This document shows positions 1-8,721 of a stretch of DNA of 64,000 bases, piece by piece. The notes beneath the pieces are model-generated. The model saw only the letters and a program-made list of their open reading frames with translations, was not told the origin of the DNA and made no database searches. The DNA comes from Deltaproteobacteria bacterium. GTDB lineage: Bacteria > Desulfobacterota > Desulfarculia > Adiutricales > Adiutricaceae. The stretch is taken from NCBI GenBank assembly GCA_031263485.1, contig JAISFS010000334.1, positions 21,738 through 85,737 of the forward strand, in the 5' to 3' direction. The position numbers and the translations under genes were made by a program. Numbering within the stretch: position 1 is the stretch's first letter; each line of letters starts with the position of its first letter.

Positions 1-1358
1 CCAATGCCGCAAGCGTTGGCGCAAAAAACCGGGTCGCAATCTCGTACTGGGAGAAGGTACACCCCGCGACCGGCCGCGTCAAGGCTAATAGGGGATCCCG
101 ACCGTGCCCCGGACGAGGGGATCCGCCATCCGGGCGGATTTTAGCCACGAAAAAAAATTCTGGACAAGCTCTGTCTGATTTCAGGGGGAGCCGCCCCTGA
201 ACCCTCGGCGGCAAGCGAGTTTCCTGGCCGGTCGAGCGCCTTGGCCGGCTGTCTGGCAACCCTCCCACGAGTGGGGGGAACGAAAGCGCGTCGCGCAACA
301 GGACGTGGAAAAGGGCCTCTCGGAGAGAGGCGTTGGGCCTCCAGGCCGCTACTGGGGTTAGTTTCGTTGAATTCGGAGGGCGGGGGATTCTGCCGAGGGT
401 GCCGTCAGGATCTAGAGGATCTCGAAATCGACAGCCATAACGGAATATCGATTTCGATGCCTTACATCATAAATGTGCTAATAATATAAGTCTAATAAGG
501 TTAATGGGGCATGCAATAGGAATAGGTGATGTGGCTTGCTCCGAGATGCGCCCGATTTCCCTCCGGAACCGCGCCTGCGCGGGGCAATTCATGGCATCGT
601 GGCCTGAAATGTCAAAAACTATTGTACACTAGCTGTTCCCTATAATATTTTGTCGGTGATGCAATTGTTTGAAACGGGACCGGCTCGATGGGCCTCAAGG
701 CGCGATCGGCGATTTTTATTAACCCGTCTGATGGCATCGCAGGCAAGCCGCTTTCGGGACTGTCCGGCACCTCTGGGCGGTCGGGATTCGGTTGCGGCGC
801 AGCCGCGGCACCGCTCTCATGCTGTGGCTTGAGCCGCCCGTGTGAAATTTCGTTTCGCCACTTCTTGCGGTAGGGCTATCTACAATACCTGGTCCGAGAG
901 GGAATGTGGGGAGCTTCGTCCGCCGAATATGTCAAAAGCGTGCTTTTGTTACGTAAAGCCGTATGGGATCAGATAAAACCATGGAAACTGCGGACCGTTC
1001 CGGCTGCCCTGCAAAGTCGCGGCACGGGGCAATGGGAGAGGAAGCGGTGCCGTGTCCGGTTGTCCGGCAAGTCTTGGGATCTGGTGAGGTCGGGGGGAGC
1101 GGACTTGGGCGCGGGTGCGCATGCCCTTGCTTGCGGTACGGGCCTAGCGGTCGAAGGATACCAGGGCGACGTCCCGAAATGGCGAAGGCGGAATGCCTTG
1201 AATAAGGGAGATGTAGGGTCACGGTCGCTGTAGAGTGCTGAACGTAGGGCAGATCAAGATCTGAAGGAGGGAGGCCGCCAGAGAGACGGGGAGAGAGTCC
1301 GCCGAGCCTGGGCTTGCGGCGTACCGGGCCATTGGGCTTCCGCGAGGGCATTTCGAGG
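1..1358. other. Long stretch without a supported gene
   Basis: I see no convincing gene here. The window opens with a few Arg/Lys-rich codons that reach a TAA at about 88-90 in one frame. A terminator-like hairpin follows at 121-142, so the extreme left edge may be the 3' end of a gene lying outside the window. The rest is of mixed composition, with an AT-richer patch around 430-660, and its reading frames look like no known family. A TATAAT at 641-646 has no -35 box at suitable spacing and no gene after it. This may be decayed mobile DNA. Confidence 0.5.
121..142 (+). terminator. Rho-independent terminator-like hairpin
   Basis: ATCCGCC (121-127) pairs perfectly with GGCGGAT (133-139) around a five-base loop, and TTT follows. 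It lies about 30 bp after an in-frame TAA at 88-90, as expected for the end of a gene that enters from the left edge. The T tract is short. Confidence 0.5.
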
Positions 1359-1462
1359 CAGTGTCAATAATTTAAGGAAACTTGCGCGTGATAAAGCAAC
1401 GATGCCATTAGTTTTTTTCCGTCAAGGAAATTAGGCGGAACCGCCTTAAGCCGTTGACATCG
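1359..1462. repeat. Degenerate copy (A) of the 102-bp inverted-end element
   Basis: The ends match the 19-bp inverted ends of the elements at 12248, 12625 and 51700. The left end is CAGTGTCAATAATTTAAGG, against CAATGTCAACAACTTAAGG in intact copies. The right end is CCTTAAGCCGTTGACATCG. The length is 104 bp, against 102 in the clear copies. The interior is not convincingly alignable, and the flanking 10-mers do not match, so no target duplication survives. I read it as an old or diverged copy; only its ends support this. Confidence 0.5.
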
Positions 1463-1478
1463 GCTCCCAAGAGGCGGC

Positions 1479-1507
1479 TTGCCAATGGGCGGTCAGTGTC
1501 ATATACT
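1479..1507 (+). promoter_or_regulatory. Sigma70-type promoter for the first superinfection-immunity-like gene
   Basis: TTGCCA (1479-1484), a 17-base spacer and TATACT (1502-1507) lie about 100 bp before the ATG at 1610. Any start upstream of about 1510 would precede the transcript, which supports the 1610 start over longer reading-frame extensions. Confidence 0.65.
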
Positions 1508-1609
1508 CGACAAACCGGCTCCAATTCGGCATTTGCCCTGATTCCGGCGGCCATTGGCCACCTGCGGGCGCGGACCGCCGGGGCGGACTCTGCGGGAACG
1601 AGGTGGGCG

Positions 1610-2194
1610 ATGAGCGAAGAAGATTATGTGTTGGCGGGTATAGGGGTGTTTTGGTTGTTGTTTTTTCTCGCCATGGTGGTCTTCAATTTCATTCCCACTA
1701 TCGTGGCATTCAAGCGCAGGCACCGTAACTCCCTGGCTATCCTGATAGTAGACCTTCTATTGGGCTGGACCGTCCTGGGCTGGATAGCCTGCCTCATCTG
1801 GGCGTTTTCCGACAACACCGAGGACAGGGTCCCGCAGCCCCACTACCCCTTCGTGAACCAGCCCCAGCATCCCGGATATTACCTGCCGCCGGGCCAGTAC
1901 CAGCCCGGACAGGGCCAACAGCCGGGCGTGTGGCAGCCCCAGGGCCAATACTACCCTCAACCCGGAGTGAACCCTTCCCAATATCCCCCTCAGCCGGGCC
2001 AGGCCGCGCCCCTGCCCGGGCAGTCGGGCGCCTGGCCGCCTCAAGGTCAGTTTCCCCCTCAACCCGGCCAATTGCCTCCCCAGCAGGGGCAACCGGGCGC
2101 CTACCCTCCCCAGGGTCAGCCCGGACAGACGCCTTCCCAAGCCACCCCGCCAGGACAGTTCCCTCCCAAGTCAGACCAGCCTAAACGGTTTTGA
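1610..2194 (+). CDS. Superinfection-immunity-type membrane protein with Pro/Gln-rich tail
   Basis: The protein has 194 residues. Residues 1-65 hold two hydrophobic helices separated by the basic turn AFKRRHRN; the second helix carries LLLGWTVLGWIACLIWAF. This is the pattern of the small inner-membrane superinfection immunity family (T4 Imm-like, Pfam Imm_superinfect), common in bacteria outside any phage setting. From about residue 75 to the end it is a low-complexity cytoplasmic or periplasmic tail of repeated PxQPGQxPPQGQ units. The ATG at 1610 is chosen because GAGGTG lies just upstream and a good promoter ends at 1507. A tailless paralogue follows at 2591. Membrane location is inferred, and the physiological role of chromosomal members is not established. 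Confidence 0.7.
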   Translation: MSEEDYVLAGIGVFWLLFFLAMVVFNFIPTIVAFKRRHRNSLAILIVDLLLGWTVLGWIACLIWAFSDNTEDRVPQPHYPFVNQPQHPGYYLPPGQYQPGQGQQPGVWQPQGQYYPQPGVNPSQYPPQPGQAAPLPGQSGAWPPQGQFPPQPGQLPPQQGQPGAYPPQGQPGQTPSQATPPGQFPPKSDQPKRF

Positions 2195-2590
2195 GGCGTT
2201 TGACGGGCCGTTTTCAGGTTCGGCTGCAGGGCGGGCCGTAAGGCCCGCGGGGCTGGATCGCGAGGCGGTGATACAGTGAGGGAAAAGCCCGGAACCTTTG
2301 CGGCGGTCGGACGCTTGCCTGACACCGTTCAAGTCGCCCCGGCGCATCGGCTGTCGGCTTAATCCATTCATCGGCGCCACCGGACGCAGACACGCGGGAG
2401 GTCCCCGTCCTGCATCAGTGCCGTTCACCAGGATGGCGTCCCCTTCGGTCAGCCTCACGTGCTTTTGGCCTTGGGCCTTCCGGATTCGCCTGTCCCCAAG
2501 TTCCCGTCCCTTCAAGCCCCTTGTCCGCGGCGGCGCCCTTCGGCGCCACGGGCCTCTCCCCGCCGCCGGCCCAGCGAAACGGAGTGCCGC
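2195..2590. other. Intergenic, nothing recognised
   Basis: About 400 bp of high-GC sequence between the two immunity-like genes. The frames open here have neither a ribosome-binding site nor a family resemblance. I see no terminator with a T tract and no clear promoter. Confidence 0.4.
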
Positions 2591-2791
2591 ATGGGAAGTG
2601 TCTTCGTAGCCTTAGCATCGCTGGTAGTCGGGGTAATCGCGCTTATCGTCTACATCATCCCTTCGGTCGTCGCCTTCAAGCGGAGGCACCGCAACAGGGT
2701 GCCCATTCTGCTCGTGAACATCCTTGGCGGATGGTCCCTTATCGCCTGGATCGTGGCCCTCGTCTGGTCCCTGACCGACAACACGGAATAG
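2591..2791 (+). CDS. Small superinfection-immunity-type membrane protein
   Basis: A 66-residue protein with two predicted transmembrane helices (about 3-28 and 42-62) and the same connecting signature as the gene at 1610: PSVVAFKRRHRN, then LGGWSLIAWIVALVWSLTDNTE. It is the core domain alone, without the Pro/Gln tail, and is clearly paralogous to the N-terminal 65 residues of its neighbour. The ATG at 2591 puts the first helix at the N terminus. A longer frame upstream is Pro/Arg-rich and looks non-coding. No good Shine-Dalgarno is visible. The function is inferred from family only. Confidence 0.65.
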   Translation: MGSVFVALASLVVGVIALIVYIIPSVVAFKRRHRNRVPILLVNILGGWSLIAWIVALVWSLTDNTE

Positions 2792-3066
2792 GCACCTTCC
2801 GGACCCCGTCCCCGGATTTGCCGGCGGCCTTCCCTGAACGGTCTTTCCGTCGGCCTGCCCGCGCGGCATTTTCCCTCGCCCTTGCTTTGACGTTTGACCG
2901 GCCCTAACCGGCCCGATAAGACGGAGAGCGAGGCTAGCGACGGGGGAGACCGCGCGCGACCCGCGCCTGCCCCGGGCATTACCCTCGGAGCCCGGACGCC
3001 CACGCTCGGGCGTTTATGCCCGATCCGCGAAAAGGCCGGGCTTCCCGACACGACAGGAGTGTCAAG

Positions 3067-3645
3067 ATGCAAGCCGCCATAAAGCGCCTGACGGTCGGAA
3101 TCCTCTGCGGCATCTGCGGGTTCGCGGGGGCCTTCTGCTTCAGCGCCGTCTCCGGCAGCGCCGAAGCCCAGGCCCCCTCTGCCCAGGCCCCGCCCAGTTC
3201 GCGGGCCCTGGTGGCCGGAGAGCTGAGGCTCACGGACGAGACCGGGCGCACGCGGCTTCTGATGACGCTCGTGCGCGGCAAGCCCAGGATGTTCATGCTG
3301 GACGACTCGGGCGAGTACCGCCTGGAGATGGGCCTGGGCCAGGAAGGCGAGCCGCACGTCTGGCTCCGCGACAAGGACGGGGCCTCTAAGGTCCAGCTGG
3401 CCCTTTCGGCCAGGGGGTTGCCGTCCCTGACGCTCGCTGACCAGCGGGACCGCGAGCGGGCCGTGCTCGCCCTGTCCCGCGAGGGCGAGCCCACTTTCCT
3501 CATGCGCGACGACAAGGGGGCCGACCGCGTGGCTGTCTGGCGCGACAAGGACACCGGAGGCATGGCTTTGGCCGACACCAAAGGCCAGACCGTCCTCATG
3601 ATAAGCGCCAAGGACGGCCAGCGGGCCGAGGTGCAGGTCTTTTAG
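3067..3645 (+). CDS. Secreted protein with repeated beta-hairpin-like units
   Basis: A 192-residue protein. Residues 1-33 form a signal peptide: a basic MQAAIKR start, a hydrophobic core and small residues around AEAQA. After a short Ala/Pro/Ser linker the mature part is built of about six imperfect units of roughly 20-24 residues, with the pattern hydrophobic-x-D-xx-G-xx-R-hydrophobic, for example LTDETGRTRLLM, LDDSGEYRLEM, LRDKDGASKVQL and MRDDKGADRVAV. The pattern suggests stacked beta hairpins. I do not recognise a named family. The ATG at 3067 follows ACAGGAG and starts exactly at the signal peptide. It stands alone and converges with the minus-strand operon ending at 3748. Confidence 0.7.
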   Translation: MQAAIKRLTVGILCGICGFAGAFCFSAVSGSAEAQAPSAQAPPSSRALVAGELRLTDETGRTRLLMTLVRGKPRMFMLDDSGEYRLEMGLGQEGEPHVWLRDKDGASKVQLALSARGLPSLTLADQRDRERAVLALSREGEPTFLMRDDKGADRVAVWRDKDTGGMALADTKGQTVLMISAKDGQRAEVQVF

Positions 3646-3681
3646 CCGCCCGGTAGAACGTTGGCGGTGCCGACACGTCAA

Positions 3682-3714
3682 GAAAAATGCCGACGCCCCC
3701 GAAGGGGCGTCGGC
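3682..3714 (-). terminator. Terminator of the xseB-ispA-dxs-prenyltransferase operon
   Basis: GCCGACGCCCC (3689-3699) and GGGGCGTCGGC (3704-3714) form a perfect 11-bp stem with a CGAA loop. Read on the minus strand the hairpin is followed by ATTTTTC, which gives the T tract. It lies 34 bp after the prenyltransferase stop. Confidence 0.85.
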
Positions 3715-3747
3715 AACGAATCGTAAGCCCGCGCGATGCGCCTGGGC

Positions 3748-5538
3748 TTACTGTGCAGGCTGGGCTGCCTGAGGCTGGGTCTGTGGAGCCCCCGGAGGCA
3801 AGGTAATAGGCTGGGGAACGGGAGACGCCTGGGGCGCCGCCATGGGGGGACCGGGCCCGACGGAAGCCCGAGCCGCCGGGGGAGCGGCCAGGGTTGCCGG
3901 AGGTGTAGCCGGGGCTGGGGCCTGGGTTGCCGGGACGGGTGCCTCCTGGGCCGCCGGAGCGGGTGCCTGGACCGCCGGTGTTGAGGTCTGGGCGGTCGGG
4001 GCGGTTGGCTGGGCAACCTGGGGTGCAGTCTGGATTGCGGGAGCGGGCGTTGGGGCCGCCGGTACGGATGACTGGAGGTGGCGGGCCGGTGCGGTTATCG
4101 CGGGGGGAGGCGCCGCGACGGACTGGAAGGGGTCGTGGCAGGCCCCGGCCAGGATTGCGAGTCCGGTCCAGACGTAGAGGAGCTTTATCAGCCAGCCCGA
4201 GGAGTCCAGGGGGATCCAGTCCTTGGCTTTCCAGATCCGGCGCATGGAGATCGCGTGGAACGGGACTGCCAGGAGGCAGAGGAGGGCCAGGACGGAGAGC
4301 TCCCCGGACAGGACGAGGGTCAGGACGAGGAGCCAGATCAAGGGCCACCACAGGAGCTGGACCAGCGCCGCCCGCTCCTTGCCGAGGAGCCCGGCGATGG
4401 TCCTTTTCCCGGAATCGGCGTCCGCGGCTATCTCTGGCAGGCTCTGGTAGTAGAGGATGTTCGCGACCATGAAGCCGCCGGGGAGGGAGAGCGCGAGCAC
4501 CTCGCGCTGGAGTTCCCCCGTGAGAGCCATGAAGGTGCCTGCGGTCATGATGACGCCCATGTTCAGGAAGACCATGAGCTCGCCCAGGGCCCTGTGCCCG
4601 TATTTTACCGGCGGGGCCACGTAGAAGACGCTCGAGAGCGCCGCGAAGGCGACCAGGCACCACAGGGGCCAGTTCCGGCCCACGATGATTATCGCCAGAA
4701 GGAATGCCGCGGCGTAGCAGAATATGATGCCGCGTTTGATGGCCTGTGGGGAGAGCTTGCCCTCCTGGATGACCCGTGACCCTCCAAGGCTTCCCGGGGT
4801 GTCGACGCCGCCGGAATGCTCGAAATAGTCGTTCGCGATGTTGGTGGCCAGATGCACGAGGAAGGACGCTATCAGGATGAGCACGAACACCGGCGCGCTG
4901 GGGGATCCCTCGCCGTAGGTCCGGGAGGCCGCGAGGCCCAGGAACAGCGGGTACAGCGTCGCTATGTAAAAGGAAGGGCGGGAGGCCTGCCACCAGGCCT
5001 TGAGCGTGGGCCTCCAGGAGGGCTTCCCGAACTCTTGCCGTATCTGCCTGAAAGGGGGGCGTCTCCCGTCCCCGCCGGGTTCCCGGTCCTCGGCGTCTCC
5101 GTCCCGGACGTCTTCGCCGATGCCCGCAGTGAGGCCGAGGCTTTCCAGCGGCCTGCCCTCCGGGGGATCGTCCGCAACGGGTATAGCGGAGGCACCCGAT
5201 GGGGCCACAGATCCGCCGAAGGGCTCGCTTTCGGCATCCGTTGGCGGGTCTGCCGCTTCGAACTCGCTTCCTGCGTCCGCCAACGGCTTTGCCGCTTCGG
5301 ACTCGCTTCCGGCGTCCGGCGGCGCGGTTGCCGCTTCGGGTTCGCGTCCTGCGCGCGCTGGCGGCCTTGCCGCCTCGGACTCGTTTCCGGCCGTCTCTTC
5401 TGGCCGTGCCGCCGCGACCATGGTTTCGTCCGAAACCTGCAAGGTTCCGGCTTCCGAGTCGGACGGGGATCCGGTTCCGGCCGCGCCGCCGTCATTGCCG
5501 GGACCGGCGCTTCCGGCCTCTTCGTCGTGCCCTGTCAT
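3748..5538 (-). CDS. UbiA-family prenyltransferase, MenA-like, with long disordered ends
   Basis: 596 residues; UbiA/MenA enzymes are usually near 300. Residues about 1-165 are an acidic Ala/Glu/Ser/Pro-rich tail with repeats such as DAGSESEAA. Residues 170-465 form the multi-helix prenyltransferase core, with the first Asp-rich motif in NDYFEHSGGVDTPG and the second in LPEIAADADSGKRTIAGLLGKERA; the GKRT stretch is typical of MenA (1,4-dihydroxy-2-naphthoate polyprenyltransferase). The last 110 residues are Pro/Ala-rich. The first motif reads NDYFE where NDYFD is more usual. It likely attaches a polyprenyl chain to a quinone ring at the membrane, using the product of the upstream dxs and ispA pathway. 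The ATG at 5538 has GAGGT upstream. The exact aromatic acceptor is not proven. Confidence 0.8.
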   Translation of the reverse strand: MTGHDEEAGSAGPGNDGGAAGTGSPSDSEAGTLQVSDETMVAAARPEETAGNESEAARPPARAGREPEAATAPPDAGSESEAAKPLADAGSEFEAADPPTDAESEPFGGSVAPSGASAIPVADDPPEGRPLESLGLTAGIGEDVRDGDAEDREPGGDGRRPPFRQIRQEFGKPSWRPTLKAWWQASRPSFYIATLYPLFLGLAASRTYGEGSPSAPVFVLILIASFLVHLATNIANDYFEHSGGVDTPGSLGGSRVIQEGKLSPQAIKRGIIFCYAAAFLLAIIIVGRNWPLWCLVAFAALSSVFYVAPPVKYGHRALGELMVFLNMGVIMTAGTFMALTGELQREVLALSLPGGFMVANILYYQSLPEIAADADSGKRTIAGLLGKERAALVQLLWWPLIWLLVLTLVLSGELSVLALLCLLAVPFHAISMRRIWKAKDWIPLDSSGWLIKLLYVWTGLAILAGACHDPFQSVAAPPPAITAPARHLQSSVPAAPTPAPAIQTAPQVAQPTAPTAQTSTPAVQAPAPAAQEAPVPATQAPAPATPPATLAAPPAARASVGPGPPMAAPQASPVPQPITLPPGAPQTQPQAAQPAQ

Positions 5539-5588
5539 AAGCTACCTCGCGCGGGGCGGCGTCGGGCGGCGTTGCCGCCCCGCCCCGG

Positions 5589-7760
5589 TCAGGCGGGGCT
5601 CTCGGACGCCCTCAAAAGGGAGAGCGCAGCGCGCCGTATCCCTGCGGCGTCCAGGCCCGCAAGCGCCCTCTGCCGGGCCTGCGGGCCGTGGGGGACAGGG
5701 GCATCGGGAAGTCCCAGGGAGGCCGCGTCGACGCGCCTCCCGCGACTGCCCATGAGAAGCTCGGCCACGGCCCCGCGCAGGCCGCCCGTGAGCGAGTTCT
5801 CCTCAACGGTTAGCGCTCGCCCGGTCCTTTCAAGCTCGCCGAGTATGAGCTCCCCGTCCAGGGGCTTTATGAAGCGGGCGTTTATCACCCCGCAGGAGAC
5901 TCCCGCCGCCGCGAGCTCCTCCGCGGCATCGAAGGCCGGCCAGGCGCTGTCGCCCAGGGCCACGATCGTCAGGTCGTCCCCGGGGCGCATGAGCTCCGCC
6001 TTGCCCGGCTCGACTGCGGTCGCGGTCGGATCGCCGCGCCTGGGGCAGGCGCCCCGGGGGTAGCGTACCGAGCTGGGGCCGGGAAGGGAAAGCGCCAGCT
6101 CGAACATGGCGGCTAGCTCTGCCGCGTCCTTGGGGGCCATCACCGTGAATCCGGGGAGCAGGCGCATGTACGAGAGATCGAAGCCGCCGTGGTGCGTGGG
6201 CCCGTCCTCGCCCACCGGGCCGGCACGGTCGATCGCGAAGACCACGGGGAGCCCTTGGAGGGCCACGTCGTGGAAGAGCTGGTCGAAGGCGCGCTGGAGG
6301 AAGGTCGAGTAGACGGCGCACACGGGCCTCATGTTGCCGGCGGCGAGTCCGGCGGACATCGTGACCGCGTGCTGCTCGGCTATGCCCACGTCGAAGGCCC
6401 TCTCGGGGAACTCGCGGAAGAATTCCGCCAGCCCCGTGCCCTGGCTCATGGCGGCGGTCACGGCGCACAGCCGCGGGTCCTCGCGGCCGCGGGCGACCAT
6501 GAAGCGCCCGAAGGCCTCGGTATAGGTTTTCGCGTCCGCGATCGAGGGCGCGGGCACCGGCGCGGGTTCGCCGGAAGCCTTGACGGCCGCGTCCGGACGC
6601 GAGGCGGAGTCAGCCGTAGCGGCAGGGCACGCGGGAAGGCCGGGATTCCCGGAAGGGCTTTCGGGTACGCGTCGCGCGGACTCGAGACGGGCGTCGGGCC
6701 TTTCGGCCGGCGTCGCGGGCGCCTTTTCGGGGACCTTCTCGGGCGCCTTTCCGGGCGCCTTCTCGGGGGCCTTTCCGGGCGCCTTCTCGGGGGCCTTATC
6801 CAGGGCCTTCTCGGGGGCCTTGCTCACGCCCAGGCCGTGGAAGGACAGGGGGTCGTCCTCGGCGGGGGCGTATCCCTTGCCCTTGGTGGTGAGCACGTGC
6901 AGGAAGACCGGGCGCCTCAGGAGCTTCACCTGGGCCAGCGCCGGCACGAGCTTGTCCAGGCTGTGGCCGTCGATGGGGCCCAGGTACTTGAAGCCCCAGG
7001 CGGCGATGAAGCTCCGGGGGGAGACGAGGAAGCCCTTGATGGACTCCTCGGCTTCCTGGAGGCGGCGGATAACCCGCTTGCCGCGCTGGGGCATGATGCG
7101 GGTCAGGGTGTTCTTGACCTTCTCGCGCAGAAGGACGTGCTCGGGCGTGGTCAGCTTGAGGGACAGGTACTGGCTTATGGCCCCCACGTTGGGGCTGATC
7201 GACATGCGGTTGTCGTTGAAGACCACGAGCAGGTCGGTCTGGAGCCCCCCCGCGTGGTTCAGGGCCTCCAGGGCCATGCCCCCCGTGAGCGCCCCGTCGC
7301 CGATGACCGCCACGCACCTCTCGTCCCCGCCCAGGAGGTCGCGGGCCAAGGCCAGGCCCAGCGCGGCGGAGATGGAGGTGGAGCTGTGGCCGGTCCCGAA
7401 GGCGTCCGCCGGGCTCTCGGCCATCCTGGGGAATCCGGATACGCCGCCCTCCTGGCGGAGCGTCCGGAAGCCCGGCTCGCGGGGGGCGAGGAGCTTGTGG
7501 GCGTAGGCCTGGTGGCCGACGTCGAAGACGATGCGGTCAGAGTACGGGTCGAAGACGCGGTGGAGGGCCACGATGAGCTCCACGGCGCCCAGGGACGATG
7601 CCAGGTGCCCGCCGTTTTTGTCCACCGTGCGGACTATCTCGCGGCGGATCTCGGCCGTAAGCTCCTCCAGCGCCGGGACGTCCAGTCCGCGGATGAGCCG
7701 CGGGCGGGCGGCCACTCGCTCCAGGAGGGGGGCGCCGGGTGCCGTAAGGGGCCCGTCCAC
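5589..7760 (-). CDS. dxs: 1-deoxy-D-xylulose-5-phosphate synthase with a Lys/Pro-rich insertion
   Basis: A thiamine-diphosphate enzyme that condenses pyruvate and glyceraldehyde 3-phosphate in the first step of the MEP isoprenoid pathway. The motifs are in order: DKNGGHLASSLG, DVGHQAYAHKLL, the ThDP/Mg site GDGALTGG with FNDNRMSIS, then the transketolase-like half with VGIAEQHAVT, DRAGPVGEDGPTHHG and RFIKPLD. At 723 residues it is about 100 longer than usual. The extra length is a linker at about 318-425 made of repeated KAPEKAPG units followed by Ala/Pro/Ser-rich sequence, between the two halves. It starts at a GTG 8 bp after the ispA stop, so the genes are probably co-translated. Confidence 0.95.
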   Translation of the reverse strand: MDGPLTAPGAPLLERVAARPRLIRGLDVPALEELTAEIRREIVRTVDKNGGHLASSLGAVELIVALHRVFDPYSDRIVFDVGHQAYAHKLLAPREPGFRTLRQEGGVSGFPRMAESPADAFGTGHSSTSISAALGLALARDLLGGDERCVAVIGDGALTGGMALEALNHAGGLQTDLLVVFNDNRMSISPNVGAISQYLSLKLTTPEHVLLREKVKNTLTRIMPQRGKRVIRRLQEAEESIKGFLVSPRSFIAAWGFKYLGPIDGHSLDKLVPALAQVKLLRRPVFLHVLTTKGKGYAPAEDDPLSFHGLGVSKAPEKALDKAPEKAPGKAPEKAPGKAPEKVPEKAPATPAERPDARLESARRVPESPSGNPGLPACPAATADSASRPDAAVKASGEPAPVPAPSIADAKTYTEAFGRFMVARGREDPRLCAVTAAMSQGTGLAEFFREFPERAFDVGIAEQHAVTMSAGLAAGNMRPVCAVYSTFLQRAFDQLFHDVALQGLPVVFAIDRAGPVGEDGPTHHGGFDLSYMRLLPGFTVMAPKDAAELAAMFELALSLPGPSSVRYPRGACPRRGDPTATAVEPGKAELMRPGDDLTIVALGDSAWPAFDAAEELAAAGVSCGVINARFIKPLDGELILGELERTGRALTVEENSLTGGLRGAVAELLMGSRGRRVDAASLGLPDAPVPHGPQARQRALAGLDAAGIRRAALSLLRASESPA

Positions 7761-7767
7761 GGCTTCG

Positions 7768-8718
7768 CTAAAACGAGCGCGCGGAAAGCGCGCGTATCAT
7801 GCGGTCGAGGCGGGGGGACACGAAGGGCGAGACGAGCCTCTCGGCCTTGAGCGCAAGGAGGTCCAGGCGCTTCCTGGCGCCGTCCGCCCCCAGGCGGGCC
7901 AGGAGCGTGGACTTGCCGCGCCTCTCGTCGGACCCCGCCGCCTTGCCCATCACCTGCGGGTCGCCCTCGCGGTTCAGCAGATCGTCCCGGATCTGGAACG
8001 CCTCGCCCGCCAGGAGCCCCGCGCGCCTCAGGCGGGCGAGCCCGGCCCGCGTGGCCCCGCCCAGGGCCGCGCCCACCGTGAGGGAGGCGGCTATCATCTC
8101 GCCTGTCTTGCGGCGGGCCATCTGCGAGCGTTCCTCTTCGCCGGGGTCCCTGCCCTCGAAGGCGAGATCCTCCGCCTGCCCTCCGGCCATGCCCAAGGGG
8201 CCTGCGGCCCGGGCGAGGATGCCCGCGGCCGCCGCCGCGCCCTGCGGCGTCCCCGGCGGCGCGGCTCCTTCGGAGAGCACCTCGAATGCGAGGCTCTGGA
8301 GGGCGTCCCCCGCCAGGATGCCCAGGGCGGGGCCGAAGCGGGCATGCACGGCGGGTCTGCCGCGGCGCACGGAGTCGTTGTCCATGTCCGGGAGATCGTC
8401 ATGAACGAGCGAGTACGTGTGGAGGAGCTCGACCGCGAGAGCCCCGGGCATGCCGAGCCGCTCGTCCCCGCAGACGGCGTGCGCCGCGGCAAGCGCCAAA
8501 AGCGGCCTCAGGCGCTTGCCTCCGCCTAAAAGGGTCCATTCCATGGCGTCCAGAAGGCGGACGATCTCGGGCGCCGCGCCCGCGCGCAGCCTCGCGAACT
8601 TCCGCTCCAACGCGCGGGTGACGCGGGCCGCGGACGCGACGCGCCAGCGCTCGAAGAGGCGGTCTTCCCTTTCCGCGACCGAAGCGAGCGGCGCGGCGGG
8701 TTTCCCGGCCGCTGTCAT
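7768..8718 (-). CDS. ispA: Polyprenyl (geranyl/farnesyl) diphosphate synthase
   Basis: An all-alpha trans-isoprenyl diphosphate synthase of 316 residues that makes farnesyl diphosphate from IPP and DMAPP. Visible are GGGKRLRPLL, the first Asp-rich motif LLHTYSLVHDDLPDMDND with R/G pairs after it, the Lys/Thr site MARRKTGEMI, and the second Asp-rich region FQIRDDLLNREG. This last region reads DDLLN where the family usually has DDxxD; the final Asp is known to tolerate change, so I still expect activity. The N terminus is about 20 residues longer than in E. coli IspA. It begins 3 bp after the xseB stop and ends 8 bp before dxs, in the classic xseB-ispA-dxs order. Confidence 0.93.
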   Translation of the reverse strand: MTAAGKPAAPLASVAEREDRLFERWRVASAARVTRALERKFARLRAGAAPEIVRLLDAMEWTLLGGGKRLRPLLALAAAHAVCGDERLGMPGALAVELLHTYSLVHDDLPDMDNDSVRRGRPAVHARFGPALGILAGDALQSLAFEVLSEGAAPPGTPQGAAAAAGILARAAGPLGMAGGQAEDLAFEGRDPGEEERSQMARRKTGEMIAASLTVGAALGGATRAGLARLRRAGLLAGEAFQIRDDLLNREGDPQVMGKAAGSDERRGKSTLLARLGADGARKRLDLLALKAERLVSPFVSPRLDRMIRALSARSF

Positions 8719-8721
8719 GCG

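Noticed and set aside
641..646. Promoter with TATAAT at 641
   Set aside because: No -35 hexamer lies at 16-18 bases, and no gene follows for almost 1 kb.
2650..3681. 343-codon minus-strand frame over the secreted protein
   Set aside because: The plus-strand gene has a signal peptide, ribosome-binding site and repeated units; the minus frame has none and is the usual GC-rich shadow.
6189..7850. 553-codon open frame on the plus strand over dxs
   Set aside because: It is antisense to dxs and ispA, which have full motif support. Its content is Gly/Arg/His-rich, as expected for the opposite strand of GC-rich coding DNA.
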